From Synechococcus sp. MED850 (GTDB taxonomy: Bacteria; Cyanobacteriota; Cyanobacteriia; PCC-6307; Cyanobiaceae), in contig PAEP01000040.1 of assembly GCA_002700765.1 (NCBI GenBank), positions 1 through 5,429 of the forward strand: a stretch of DNA of 5,429 bases, given 5' to 3'. Under the pieces are notes generated by a model. It did not search any database and was not told the DNA's origin. It saw only the letters and a program-made list of their open reading frames with translations. A program made the translations under genes and the position numbers. This document shows positions 1 through 5,429 of this stretch, one piece after another (the stretch's first letter is position 1; each line of letters starts with the position of its first letter).

Positions 1-271
1 GATTCTCGGAGAACCCTCCGTTGAAGGGCGCCATGACGTGATTTACATCGATGGCATCCCAACCCTGCAGTCCCAGGATGCCGGCGAGGCCAAGCATCTG
101 CCGTGGCAGGAACCACCTTGCATTCTTCCGATCGATCCCCCCGGTGAAGCCGGGATGGATTGCCTGAAACTGGAGCTCCGCTTGGACGGTGAAGCACAGC
201 TATTGGCAGAGATCACAGACCTGCGATCCGGTCGGACATGGTCGGGTGGGACGCTTGGAACCGTGCGCTGA
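1..271 (+). CDS. Hsp70/DnaK-like protein, C-terminal end (5' truncated by window)
   Basis: The reading frame is open from the first full codon (base 2) to a TGA at 269-271, so this is the last ~89 residues of a longer protein. The segment resembles the end of an Hsp70 substrate-binding domain: LGEPSVEG near the start, then PPGEAGMDCLKLELRLDGEA and ITDLRSGRT, which follow the family pattern of 'PRGVPQIEVxFDIDxNGxLxVxAxDxxTG'. Hsp70 family proteins bind unfolded polypeptides in an ATP-dependent cycle. The ATPase domain lies outside the window, so activity cannot be judged. It ends soon after the beta-sandwich strands, with no helical lid and no EEVD-like tail, as in the shortened Hsp70-like proteins that cyanobacteria carry besides true DnaK. 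An internal GTG at 38 is not the real start. The next gene begins 11 bases after the stop. The family call rests on a short stretch and is moderate. Confidence 0.6.
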   Translation, partial: ILGEPSVEGRHDVIYIDGIPTLQSQDAGEAKHLPWQEPPCILPIDPPGEAGMDCLKLELRLDGEAQLLAEITDLRSGRTWSGGTLGTVR

Positions 272-282
272 ATCACCGTCCG

Positions 283-1215
283 ATGGACAGGCCGTCCACA
301 GGACCTGGTCGTTCAGAACAGGATTCACTCAACTGGCAGAACGAAGTCCTGAGACCCGTGGCGCCCCGCCACCAACTGTTGCTGCGACTGTGGATCCTGG
401 CCACCGTCGGATTGGTGGGATCCATTGCCGCAGGTGCCTTGTGGTGGGAGAAACAACTCCCCGGCAAGCTGAATGAGGCCGCCCGGACCGGTGATCTCGA
501 GGCCTGTCTCCGCTATGGGGAGCAGCTGGCTGCACTGCGTTGGCTGGGACAAAGCGCTCCGGAAGAGCAAGCTCTGTGTCGCCGGCGTCAAGCGGAGATT
601 CTCTGGGAGGACGGAAAGCACGAGGACGCGCTGAAACTGCAACGTCAACTGGTCCAGTCCAGCCACGGTGATTCAGATCGTCGATTGGCGGACAAAGAAA
701 CCCTGATGGCGTGGCAATCAGAACTGCGTGATCAGGCACTCAAGTTGTTCCGAAAGGGAGAGCTGGAGGCATCCATCAGAAAGCTGGCTCCCCTGGAGAA
801 CAGCAACAGTCCTGGTGGCACCGTGCTCAGCGACACCCTGCGCGAAACCTGGAACAGGAACCGGATCACGTTCGAACGACTCCAGGCGCTGGTGGACGAC
901 CAACGCTGGTGGGAAGCGCTCGACTCGCTCAACCGTCTGGACCATCCGTGGTGGCAAAACCGCTCAGAGCCCAACAGGCGCCTCATCGAGACGGCGATCC
1001 GACAGCTGCGGGATACCCAGGAGCATCAGCCCCATGGATCCACCGATCCGGATGTGATCAGTGGTGATGAACTGGAAACAACCGTGCAAACCCATCTGCA
1101 GGCCGGCATGGATCCCTGGAACGCCTTTCAGTCAGGCTGCGCGGACCTGGGAGGACGGGTCATCGAGGATGGTCCGGAGAGCTTCTGCCGCCGCGAGGCT
1201 CAAAACAGCCCGTGA
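283..1215 (+). CDS. Single-pass membrane protein of unknown function, helical repeat-like soluble domain
   Basis: A 310-residue protein if it starts at ATG 283. An in-frame ATG at 238 would add 15 residues but overlap the upstream gene by 34 bases, so 283 is preferred; neither has a clear Shine-Dalgarno. After a polar N-terminus, one strongly hydrophobic segment (about residues 36-55, LWILATVGLVGSIAAGALWW) suggests a membrane anchor. The rest is hydrophilic, probably alpha-helical, and rich in Trp, Arg, Glu and Leu. Short units such as ACLRYGEQLAALRWLG, HEDALKLQRQL, GELEASIRKLAPLE and QRWWEALDSLNRLDHPWW look like TPR-type helical pairs, though no canonical TPR is clear. The C-terminus has a compact motif, AGMDPWNAFQSGCADLGGRV followed by ESFCRR. 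I do not recognise a named family. Its place between an Hsp70-like gene and ftrV suggests co-transcription, and a TPR-like partner of the chaperone is possible but speculative. Confidence 0.85.
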   Translation: MDRPSTGPGRSEQDSLNWQNEVLRPVAPRHQLLLRLWILATVGLVGSIAAGALWWEKQLPGKLNEAARTGDLEACLRYGEQLAALRWLGQSAPEEQALCRRRQAEILWEDGKHEDALKLQRQLVQSSHGDSDRRLADKETLMAWQSELRDQALKLFRKGELEASIRKLAPLENSNSPGGTVLSDTLRETWNRNRITFERLQALVDDQRWWEALDSLNRLDHPWWQNRSEPNRRLIETAIRQLRDTQEHQPHGSTDPDVISGDELETTVQTHLQAGMDPWNAFQSGCADLGGRVIEDGPESFCRREAQNSP

Positions 1216-1245
1216 CAAAATGCCCGCAACATTGCTGTGGCATTC

Positions 1246-1467
1246 ATGCAGGCGGGTGACAAGGTGACGGTCGCGTCGTCGGTCGTGGTCTTCAACCACC
1301 CTGAACATCGCGGCAAGCCCTTCGACATGCAGGGCACCAGCGGCGAGGTGGTGACAGTGCTGGACGATTGGAAAGGCCGACCGATCAGTCCGACCCTCCC
1401 TGTGATCGTGGCCTTCGGCCGCTACAAGGCTCATTTCCGCGCAGACGAACTCAGCCCGGTGGCGTGA
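1246..1467 (+). CDS. ftrV: Ferredoxin:thioredoxin reductase, variable (alpha) chain
   Basis: A 73-residue protein, the usual size for cyanobacterial FtrV. It is the non-catalytic subunit of the heterodimeric ferredoxin:thioredoxin reductase. The catalytic FtrC subunit, with its 4Fe-4S cluster and disulfide, passes electrons from photosynthetically reduced ferredoxin to thioredoxin, which switches Calvin-cycle and other enzymes with light. Family features visible are the start GDKVTV, the SVVVFNHPEHRGKPFDMQG block (residues ~12-30), GEVV (33-36), WKGRPISPTLPVIVAF (42-57) and KAHFRADEL (61-69), consistent with the small SH3-like barrel. The chain has no cysteine, as expected for a subunit that only supports the cluster. 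ATG 1246 matches the family N-terminus; an in-frame GTG at 1237 would add only three residues. It lies 30 bases after the previous gene and its 3' end overlaps convergent pyrR by 17 bases. ftrC is not in the window. Confidence 0.93.
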   Translation: MQAGDKVTVASSVVVFNHPEHRGKPFDMQGTSGEVVTVLDDWKGRPISPTLPVIVAFGRYKAHFRADELSPVA

Positions 1468-2011
1468 ACCGGCGCAAGAACACCCCCTCCTCGCCGTCAA
1501 CATCGCTGAGCCTGAGTTCAATCGACTCGCTCCGCCGAGTGGGAACAACTCGTCCACAGAAATCCGGCTGAATCGGGAGCTCCCGGTGACCGCGGTCCAC
1601 CATCACCAGCAGCATCACCCGTTGCGCCCGGCCCCAGCTCTGCAGGGCCTCCAGGGCAGCGCGGACCGTTCGGCCTGTGAAGATCACATCATCGACCAGC
1701 ACCACCTGTCGCTCTTCCACACTGTTGGGAAGCGTGGTGAGCTGAGGGAGCCGGGTTCCGATGCGCTCAAGATCATCCCGATGAAAGGTCGGATCAATGG
1801 AGCCCTGAGCGATGGCATGACCACTAAGGCGCTCCAGCTCCCGAGCCAGAACTCTGGAGAGCTGCACCCCCCGGGTGGGGATGCCGAGCAGCATCAGGCG
1901 ACGGCTGTCATCCACCGTCTCAAGAACCTGCGTCGCCAGGCGAACCATTGTTCGACCCAGTTCTCGATCGGAAAGGATCTCAACCCTTTCATCATCAGTC
2001 GAAGCGATCAT
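1451..2011 (-). CDS. pyrR: PyrR-family bifunctional regulator / uracil phosphoribosyltransferase
   Basis: A 186-residue type I phosphoribosyltransferase, close to the ~180 residues usual for PyrR. The PRPP-binding signature is intact at ~103-115 (VVLVDDVIFTGRT) and is followed by VRAALEAL. Other family blocks are GIPTRGVQL (43-51), SIDPTFHRDDL (71-81) and VDRGHRELPIQPDFCGRVVPT (138-158). In Bacillus, PyrR binds pyr leader RNA with UMP or UTP to attenuate transcription and also makes UMP from uracil and PRPP. RNA-binding control in cyanobacteria is not well established, so here the salvage activity is the safer call. The start is the ATG at complement 2011-2009; no clear Shine-Dalgarno is seen. 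It is the only minus-strand gene, divergent from gpmI and convergent with ftrV. No pyrimidine gene is adjacent and no PyrR-type anti-antiterminator leader was recognised upstream. Confidence 0.92.
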   Translation of the reverse strand: MIASTDDERVEILSDRELGRTMVRLATQVLETVDDSRRLMLLGIPTRGVQLSRVLARELERLSGHAIAQGSIDPTFHRDDLERIGTRLPQLTTLPNSVEERQVVLVDDVIFTGRTVRAALEALQSWGRAQRVMLLVMVDRGHRELPIQPDFCGRVVPTRRSESIELRLSDVDGEEGVFLRRFTPPG

Positions 2012-2110
2012 GAATCCGTGACGTTGTGGTGATCTCCGAAAAGAGAAGTTGACCAGCCGGTGGAGGGTTAGGTTGATTTTGCATAAGTCCTTAAGAACCG
2101 ACGGTTGCTT
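2012..2110. promoter_or_regulatory. Divergent intergenic region between pyrR and gpmI
   Basis: About 100 bases separate the two divergent starts, so both promoters should lie here or just inside pyrR. For gpmI, TTGACC (2049-2054) resembles a -35 box, but no good -10 lies 16-18 bases downstream. CATAAG (2082-2087), preceded by a T-rich run, is the best -10-like match, with only 4 of 6 consensus bases. A small inverted repeat, TAAG-TC-CTTA, covers 2084-2093. For pyrR the minus strand gives only a weak CAAAAT-like -10. Neither gene has a strong ribosome binding site at normal spacing, which is common in cyanobacteria. Exact promoter positions are not supported by the sequence alone. Confidence 0.4.
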
Positions 2111-3748
2111 GTGAACCCGAACGGAAGCACTACCAACGGTTCAGGCCACTCCGGCAGCACGGCACCGGTCGTCCTCACCATTCTTGACGGTTGGGGGTAT
2201 CGGGAGAATGGCGAGCACAACGCGGTTCATCACGCCGAAACTCCGGTGATGGATGCGTTATGGCACGCGTATCCCCACGCACTGATTGAAGCCAGTGGTT
2301 CGGATGTGGGCTTGCCGGACAACCAGATGGGCAACTCTGAAGTGGGCCATCTCACCATTGGAGCCGGGCGGATCATCCGGCAGGAGTTGGTGCGCATCAG
2401 CGACACCGTACGCAGCAATCAACTGGCCGCGATCCCCGGTCTGGCCGAATTGGCCGAACGACTGAAGCAGTCCAATGGAACGCTGCACCTGCTTGGTCTC
2501 TGTTCAGACGGTGGTGTGCACAGCCACGTCGAACATCTCTGCGGCCTGATCCGCTGGGCCAAACAAGCCGGTATCTCCCGGCTGGCGATCCACGCGATCA
2601 CCGATGGTCGGGACACCCCCACCCAGAGCGCCCTTGGATATCTGCAAACGGTTCAACAAACCATCGCGGAGCAGGAACTGGGTGAATTAAGCACCCTCTG
2701 CGGCCGCTACTGGGCCATGGATCGGGATAAGCGCTGGGAAAGGATTGAAAAGGCATACAACCTCTACACAGACCCGGAGACTCCCACTAGCGCCCTCAGC
2801 GTTGAGGAGCTGTTGTCTGCCAGCTACGAGGCCGGCATCACCGACGAATTTTTGGAGCCGGTTCGCCTCACCCCCTCCTGCATGAGCGATGGCGATTCCG
2901 TCCTTGTGTTCAACTTCCGACCGGATCGAGCGCGGCAGATCGTGCAGGCGCTTTGCCTCCCCGCCTTCGATGGATTTCAGCGTCGTCACGACCCTGATCT
3001 GGACATTGTCACCTTCACCCAGGTGGAGCAAAACCTGCCGGTGTCGTTGGCCTTTCCACCCGAGCCACTGGACAACTTGCTGGGTCAGGTGGTGGCCGAT
3101 GCTGGTCTGAAGCAATACCGCACGGCTGAAACTGAGAAATATCCCCACGTCACGTATTTCCTCAATGGAGGAATTGAGCAGCCACTGGTCGGCGAAGACC
3201 GCCATCTGGTGCCATCACCAAGGGTCGCCACCTACGACCTCTCCCCCTCAATGTCAGCTGAGCAGCTCACCGACAGTTGCATTGCAGCCATCGAGAAAGG
3301 TATTTATTCCTTGATTGTGATCAACTACGCCAATCCCGACATGGTTGGCCATACAGGTGTGATGCAGGCGGCGACCGAAGCGATCGGGACAGTGGATCAA
3401 TGCCTGGGGCGTCTTCTTGATGCCATTGGACGGCAGGGCGGCACCCTAGTGGTGACCGCTGACCACGGAAATGCTGAGCTCATGCAGGGATCAGACGGCC
3501 AGGCATGGACCGCTCACACCACCAATCCAGTGCCCGTCATTCTGGTGGAGGGTGAACGCCGCAAGCTTCCTGGCCACGGCAACAGTATTAGCCTGCGCAG
3601 CAATGGAGGACTTGCCGATATTGCACCAACATTGCTGGAGATTCTGCAGCTGCCAAAACCCGATGCCATGACCGGAAAAAGCCTGATCGAGCCCTTCATC
3701 CCGGTCGACAATGAGCCGATGTCGGCCCGCATGCCTCTCTCCGTTTGA
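2111..3748 (+). CDS. gpmI: 2,3-bisphosphoglycerate-independent phosphoglycerate mutase
   Basis: Interconverts 3-phosphoglycerate and 2-phosphoglycerate in the cytosol, linking CO2 fixation and glycogen breakdown to lower glycolysis. It is a two-Mn alkaline-phosphatase-superfamily enzyme. Numbered from the TTG at 2105, the sequence shows a metal-binding LDGW (Asp28), the phosphoserine nucleophile in MGNSEVGH (Ser78), DGGVHSH (His139), ITDGRDTP (167-172), FRPDRARQ (271-278), the Lys in EKYPHVT (345), NPDMVGHTG (Asp412, His416), TADHGN (Asp453, His454) and AHTTNPVP (His471). All expected active-site positions appear intact and the length is normal (~545). No ATG is available near the 5' end: an in-frame TAA lies at 2084-2086, and the candidates are TTG 2105 and GTG 2111. 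GTG is chosen as the commoner start; the first ~20 residues are a variable Gly/Ser/Asn-rich leader, so function does not depend on the choice. secG follows after 5 bases. Confidence 0.96.
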   Translation: MNPNGSTTNGSGHSGSTAPVVLTILDGWGYRENGEHNAVHHAETPVMDALWHAYPHALIEASGSDVGLPDNQMGNSEVGHLTIGAGRIIRQELVRISDTVRSNQLAAIPGLAELAERLKQSNGTLHLLGLCSDGGVHSHVEHLCGLIRWAKQAGISRLAIHAITDGRDTPTQSALGYLQTVQQTIAEQELGELSTLCGRYWAMDRDKRWERIEKAYNLYTDPETPTSALSVEELLSASYEAGITDEFLEPVRLTPSCMSDGDSVLVFNFRPDRARQIVQALCLPAFDGFQRRHDPDLDIVTFTQVEQNLPVSLAFPPEPLDNLLGQVVADAGLKQYRTAETEKYPHVTYFLNGGIEQPLVGEDRHLVPSPRVATYDLSPSMSAEQLTDSCIAAIEKGIYSLIVINYANPDMVGHTGVMQAATEAIGTVDQCLGRLLDAIGRQGGTLVVTADHGNAELMQGSDGQAWTAHTTNPVPVILVEGERRKLPGHGNSISLRSNGGLADIAPTLLEILQLPKPDAMTGKSLIEPFIPVDNEPMSARMPLSV

Positions 3749-3753
3749 TCACC

Positions 3754-3984
3754 ATGCTTACCTCCGTTCTCTCCTGGATCTGGATCGGCACTGGCCTGCT
3801 GCTGATTCTTCTGGTGTTGCTGCACAGCCCGAAGGGCGATGGCATGGGGGGGCTTGCAGCAAGTGGAAGCTCGATGTTCAGCAGTGCCAGCAGCGCTGAA
3901 GCAACCCTGAATCGCATCACCTGGATTTGCCTGGCGCTCTTTTTAAGCCTGGCGGTGATTCTCAGCGCGGGTTGGCTGGCTTGA
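3754..3984 (+). CDS. secG: Preprotein translocase subunit SecG
   Basis: A 76-residue membrane protein with the SecG layout. The first transmembrane helix (~8-23) is rich in Leu and Ile. The conserved cytoplasmic loop follows, HSPKGDGMGGLAASGSSMFS (24-43), matching the family pattern 'QxxKGxGlgxxfgggs..lfg'. Then comes a Ser/Ala linker and LNRIT leading into the second helix (~55-73). SecG is the accessory subunit of the SecYEG channel and stimulates SecA-driven export across plasma and thylakoid membranes. ATG 3754 lies 5 bases after the gpmI stop, so the two genes are probably co-transcribed and perhaps translationally coupled; an in-frame TTG at 3745 would overlap gpmI and is less likely. 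No convincing terminator follows the gene, so readthrough into the downstream region is possible. Confidence 0.93.
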   Translation: MLTSVLSWIWIGTGLLLILLVLLHSPKGDGMGGLAASGSSMFSSASSAEATLNRITWICLALFLSLAVILSAGWLA

Positions 3985-4092
3985 TCCAATAGAAACTGAC
4001 GCTTCACATCATGTCGACTGATCCCCAAGGACGCAGATTGACTTTCAGATGAAGGGCCGTGCTTCAATATCGAAGATTGTTCGAGTTGATCA
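3985..4092. other. Intergenic spacer between secG and sulfotransferase gene, two weak hairpins
   Basis: 108 bases without a credible gene. Two short inverted repeats lie close together: TGAAG/CTTCA (4050-4054 and 4062-4066, 7-base loop) and TCGAA/TTCGA (4070-4074 and 4080-4084, 5-base loop). Each has only a 5-bp stem and neither is followed by a T-run, so they are poor terminator candidates. A 17-codon ATG frame (4049-4102) overlaps the sulfotransferase start in another phase and is probably chance. The shift in composition from the GC-rich block to A/T-richer DNA happens in or near this spacer, which may contain the junction of an insertion. Confidence 0.4.
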
Positions 4093-4944
4093 TTGGCGCT
4101 AGGTAAGTTTTTTATTCTTGGCATCGGGGCACAAAAATGTGGCACAACCTGGCTTGAAGCCCAATTAACCAAGACGCCATTCTTTTCCAATGGTGGCATC
4201 AAAGAATTTCATGTTTTCAATAAAATACACAGTGGAAGAGGGGCTATCGATAAAAAGCTAAGGCGTCGCCACAAGAAAGGTCAAGAGAATTTACTCAACA
4301 CAAGAGAAATAATGCGCCTTTCTCCTCGATTTTATTTCGATCACTTTGATTACTTGTACTATCGCGACGAAAACATCAGCCATGTGGGCGATATCACACC
4401 CGCTTACTCCATACTGAACAGGCAGCAACTTGAATCAATTAAATCAGGAATTGAATCAAAAAAATTTCAGATCAAACTGGTGTTCCTGATGCGTGATCCT
4501 GTTGAAAGGGTCTGGTCGCATCTCAGAATGAGAAATCGCCTCTTAAATGAGCGCAAAAACAAGCCTCGTCGATCAGCACAGGAGGAATACAAGCAACTGA
4601 GTCAATTTTACAAAACAGCTTCATGCAAAAAGCGAACAAGCTATGAAAAGACTGCAGCAACAATCGAATCAGTTTTCAGCAAAAAATGCATATATTATGG
4701 ATTCTATGAAAATTTATTTCAGAAGACTGAAATCAAGCAATTGGCAGATTTCCTCGAGTGTCCTTCGATTAATCCAGATTTCAGCAACGTCTTGCATGCC
4801 TCTCCCAAGCCAAGCGAACAAGTCGATGGCATGGAGGACCTTTTGTTAGAGATTCGCAAGTATTACAACAACACTTACCTGTGGGCACAGAATCGGTTTC
4901 AGGACAAGGTACCAGCTTCATGGAAAATCAACGATCGAGCATAA
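4093..4944 (+). CDS. PAPS-dependent sulfotransferase family protein
   Basis: A 283-residue protein with both cofactor motifs of the sulfotransferase fold. The N-terminal 5'-phosphosulfate loop is GIGAQKCGTTWL (10-21). The 3'-phosphate motif is LVFLMRDPVERVWSHLRM (129-146), with the expected Arg134 and Ser142. Other family-like blocks are IKEFHVFNK (36-44), GDITPAYSIL (99-108) and KKCIYYGFYENLF (197-209, equivalent to the usual 'vlryEdL'). Such enzymes move sulfate from PAPS to a hydroxyl or amine on a glycan, lipid or small molecule; the motifs resemble the heparan-sulfate/NodH-like branch, but the acceptor is unknown. It has no signal peptide or membrane segment and appears cytosolic and full length. 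The only start is TTG 4093, since an in-frame TGA lies at 4087-4089 and the next in-frame ATG is far inside the protein. Composition is much A/T-richer than its neighbours (24 of 60 G+C at 4621-4680 against 36 of 60 at 3061-3120 in gpmI), suggesting acquisition by transfer. Confidence 0.88.
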   Translation: MALGKFFILGIGAQKCGTTWLEAQLTKTPFFSNGGIKEFHVFNKIHSGRGAIDKKLRRRHKKGQENLLNTREIMRLSPRFYFDHFDYLYYRDENISHVGDITPAYSILNRQQLESIKSGIESKKFQIKLVFLMRDPVERVWSHLRMRNRLLNERKNKPRRSAQEEYKQLSQFYKTASCKKRTSYEKTAATIESVFSKKCIYYGFYENLFQKTEIKQLADFLECPSINPDFSNVLHASPKPSEQVDGMEDLLLEIRKYYNNTYLWAQNRFQDKVPASWKINDRA

Positions 4945-5023
4945 TCAACAACAGAAAAATTCAGAAAGAGACCCTCAAGTCATAGACAAATATGCACATC
5001 AACTAAAAAGCAATAACTACTTA

Positions 5024-5046
5024 TAAGATATGAAGAAAATATCTTA
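5024..5046. repeat. Perfect 8-bp inverted repeat (hairpin)
   Basis: TAAGATAT (5024-5031) pairs exactly with ATATCTTA (5039-5046) around a 7-base loop, GAAGAAA. The stem is mostly A/T and no T-run follows, so it is not a standard terminator. It could be an mRNA 3'-end stabiliser, a protein-binding palindrome or chance in A/T-rich DNA. Confidence 0.5.
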
Positions 5047-5084
5047 ATGCAAGCAACAAGAGAACGTGTCGCCTTGTTTAAGTT

Positions 5085-5110
5085 GAGCAGTTTAACTACT
5101 GTTCTTTTTT
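5085..5110 (+). terminator. Candidate Rho-independent terminator
   Basis: GAGCAGT (5085-5091) pairs with ACTGTTC (5098-5104), with one G-U wobble and a 6-base loop (TTAACT), and is followed directly by six T residues (5105-5110). The stem is short but the layout is right for an intrinsic terminator on the + strand. It would end transcripts from the sulfotransferase gene, leaving a 3' untranslated region of about 160 bases, or possibly the whole gpmI-secG-sulfotransferase transcript if readthrough occurs. A competing pairing, AGTT (5081-5084) with AACT (5094-5097), is weaker. Confidence 0.5.
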
Positions 5111-5154
5111 CGTTCGAAGCAGCGTCAGCCTAAAACTTAATTTGAAATGATGCT

Positions 5155-5429
5155 ATGAACTCTCAAGGACAAACTTGGCTGAGCCACAAGATCAAAGAGG
5201 ATTCGGGATCCGAAGATGCACCAAAAGGAAGGCAACCGATGGAATCACCGCAGCTCTGAAGGTTTGCTCCATATCGCGGTGAACAGGGACACCACGTGGA
5301 GTGCATCATTTCAGCTAACCCACAACCAAGGTGGCAGGAGTCCACAGCAGCAGTCCGACTTTCAAAAGAGCAAATCGAACAGCCTCGCCAAAAACTGCTG
5401 CAAGATCAGCTTGCTGAAACACAGTCAAA
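5155..5429 (+). pseudogene. Possible broken or partial reading frame running off the window
   Basis: One frame begins at ATG 5155, reads 34 codons to TGA 5257-5259, and stays open in the same phase from 5260 to the window end (over 56 codons). The first part is polar (MNSQGQTWLSHKIKEDSGSE). The second part ends in a charged, helix-prone stretch, VRLSKEQIEQPRQKLLQDQL. This could be a gene interrupted by one nonsense mutation, a small 34-residue protein followed by a second gene starting at about GTG 5296, or chance. No family is recognised and no ribosome binding site is evident. A competing frame is open on the minus strand over 5318-5428. Confidence 0.2.

Larger units (their letters stand above)
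4945..5429. other. Gene-poor tail after the sulfotransferase gene
   Basis: About 485 bases with no confident gene. The first ~160 bases are very A/T-rich and contain a perfect 8-bp hairpin and a candidate terminator. From about 5155 the composition rises again and short reading frames appear on both strands, none of them recognised. No tRNA, insertion-sequence end or attachment site could be made out. It may be decayed coding DNA at the edge of an insertion, or the 5' part of a gene that continues past the window. Confidence 0.5.

Noticed and set aside
1586..2032. Plus-strand 148-codon frame opposite pyrR
   Set aside because: Its His/Gln-rich translation is typical of antisense reading; the opposite strand has the full PyrR signature.
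2687..3205. Long minus-strand frame (172 codons) inside gpmI
   Set aside because: It is a shadow frame opposite conserved GpmI active-site blocks, as expected in GC-rich DNA.
4050..4084. Tandem short hairpins after secG as a terminator
   Set aside because: The stems are only 5 bp and no T-run follows either of them.
4049..4102. 17-codon ATG frame just upstream of the sulfotransferase gene as a leader peptide
   Set aside because: It has no ribosome binding site, no run of regulatory codons and no attenuator-type hairpin following it.
3696..4202. Long minus-strand frame (168 codons) across secG and the sulfotransferase start
   Set aside because: It is antisense to the clear secG gene and to conserved sulfotransferase motifs, and its translation resembles no protein family.
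5163..5345. Minus-strand 60-residue frame with seven cysteines
   Set aside because: The cysteines follow no metal-binding pattern, no ribosome binding site is visible, and the frame overlaps the plus-strand frame in low-complexity intergenic DNA. It looks like chance.
1..5429. CRISPR array, toxin-antitoxin, retron or other defence system
   Set aside because: No spaced direct repeats, nuclease, reverse transcriptase or toxin motifs were seen on either strand.

Overview
The window looks like a chromosome segment from a GC-rich unicellular cyanobacterium, most likely a marine Synechococcus/Cyanobium-type picocyanobacterium. The strongest clue is a small ferredoxin:thioredoxin reductase variable-chain gene (ftrV), a family confined to oxygenic phototrophs and their relatives. 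Compact gene packing, a cyanobacterial-style PyrR and a gpmI-secG pair agree with this. No taxonomic marker RNA is present, so the assignment is an inference.

Region 1 (1-1467, + strand) is a tightly packed run. It holds the 3' end of an Hsp70/DnaK-like gene, then a single-pass membrane protein of unknown function, then ftrV. Gaps are 11 and 30 bases, so co-transcription is likely. Region 2 (1451-2011, - strand) is pyrR, which converges on ftrV and overlaps it tail to tail by 17 bases. Its 5' end faces gpmI across a shared upstream region of about 100 bases. Region 3 (2111-3984, + strand) is gpmI (cofactor-independent phosphoglycerate mutase) followed 5 bases later by secG (Sec translocon subunit), almost certainly one operon.

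Region 4 (3985-5429) is different in character. The sequence becomes clearly A/T-richer and carries a PAPS-dependent sulfotransferase-family gene with a TTG start. About 485 bases follow with no confident gene. They contain an 8-bp perfect hairpin, a good candidate intrinsic terminator, and a low-confidence reading frame broken by a TGA that runs off the window. This looks like accessory DNA inserted beside a conserved housekeeping block.

The genes serve central functions: protein folding (Hsp70-like), light-dependent redox control (FtrV), pyrimidine salvage or regulation (PyrR), glycolysis (GpmI) and protein export (SecG). The sulfotransferase probably modifies a surface glycan or small molecule, but its substrate cannot be read from the sequence. 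I found no CRISPR array, tRNA, rRNA, insertion sequence or clear new multi-gene system. The most interesting parts are the sulfotransferase island and the decayed-looking DNA after it.
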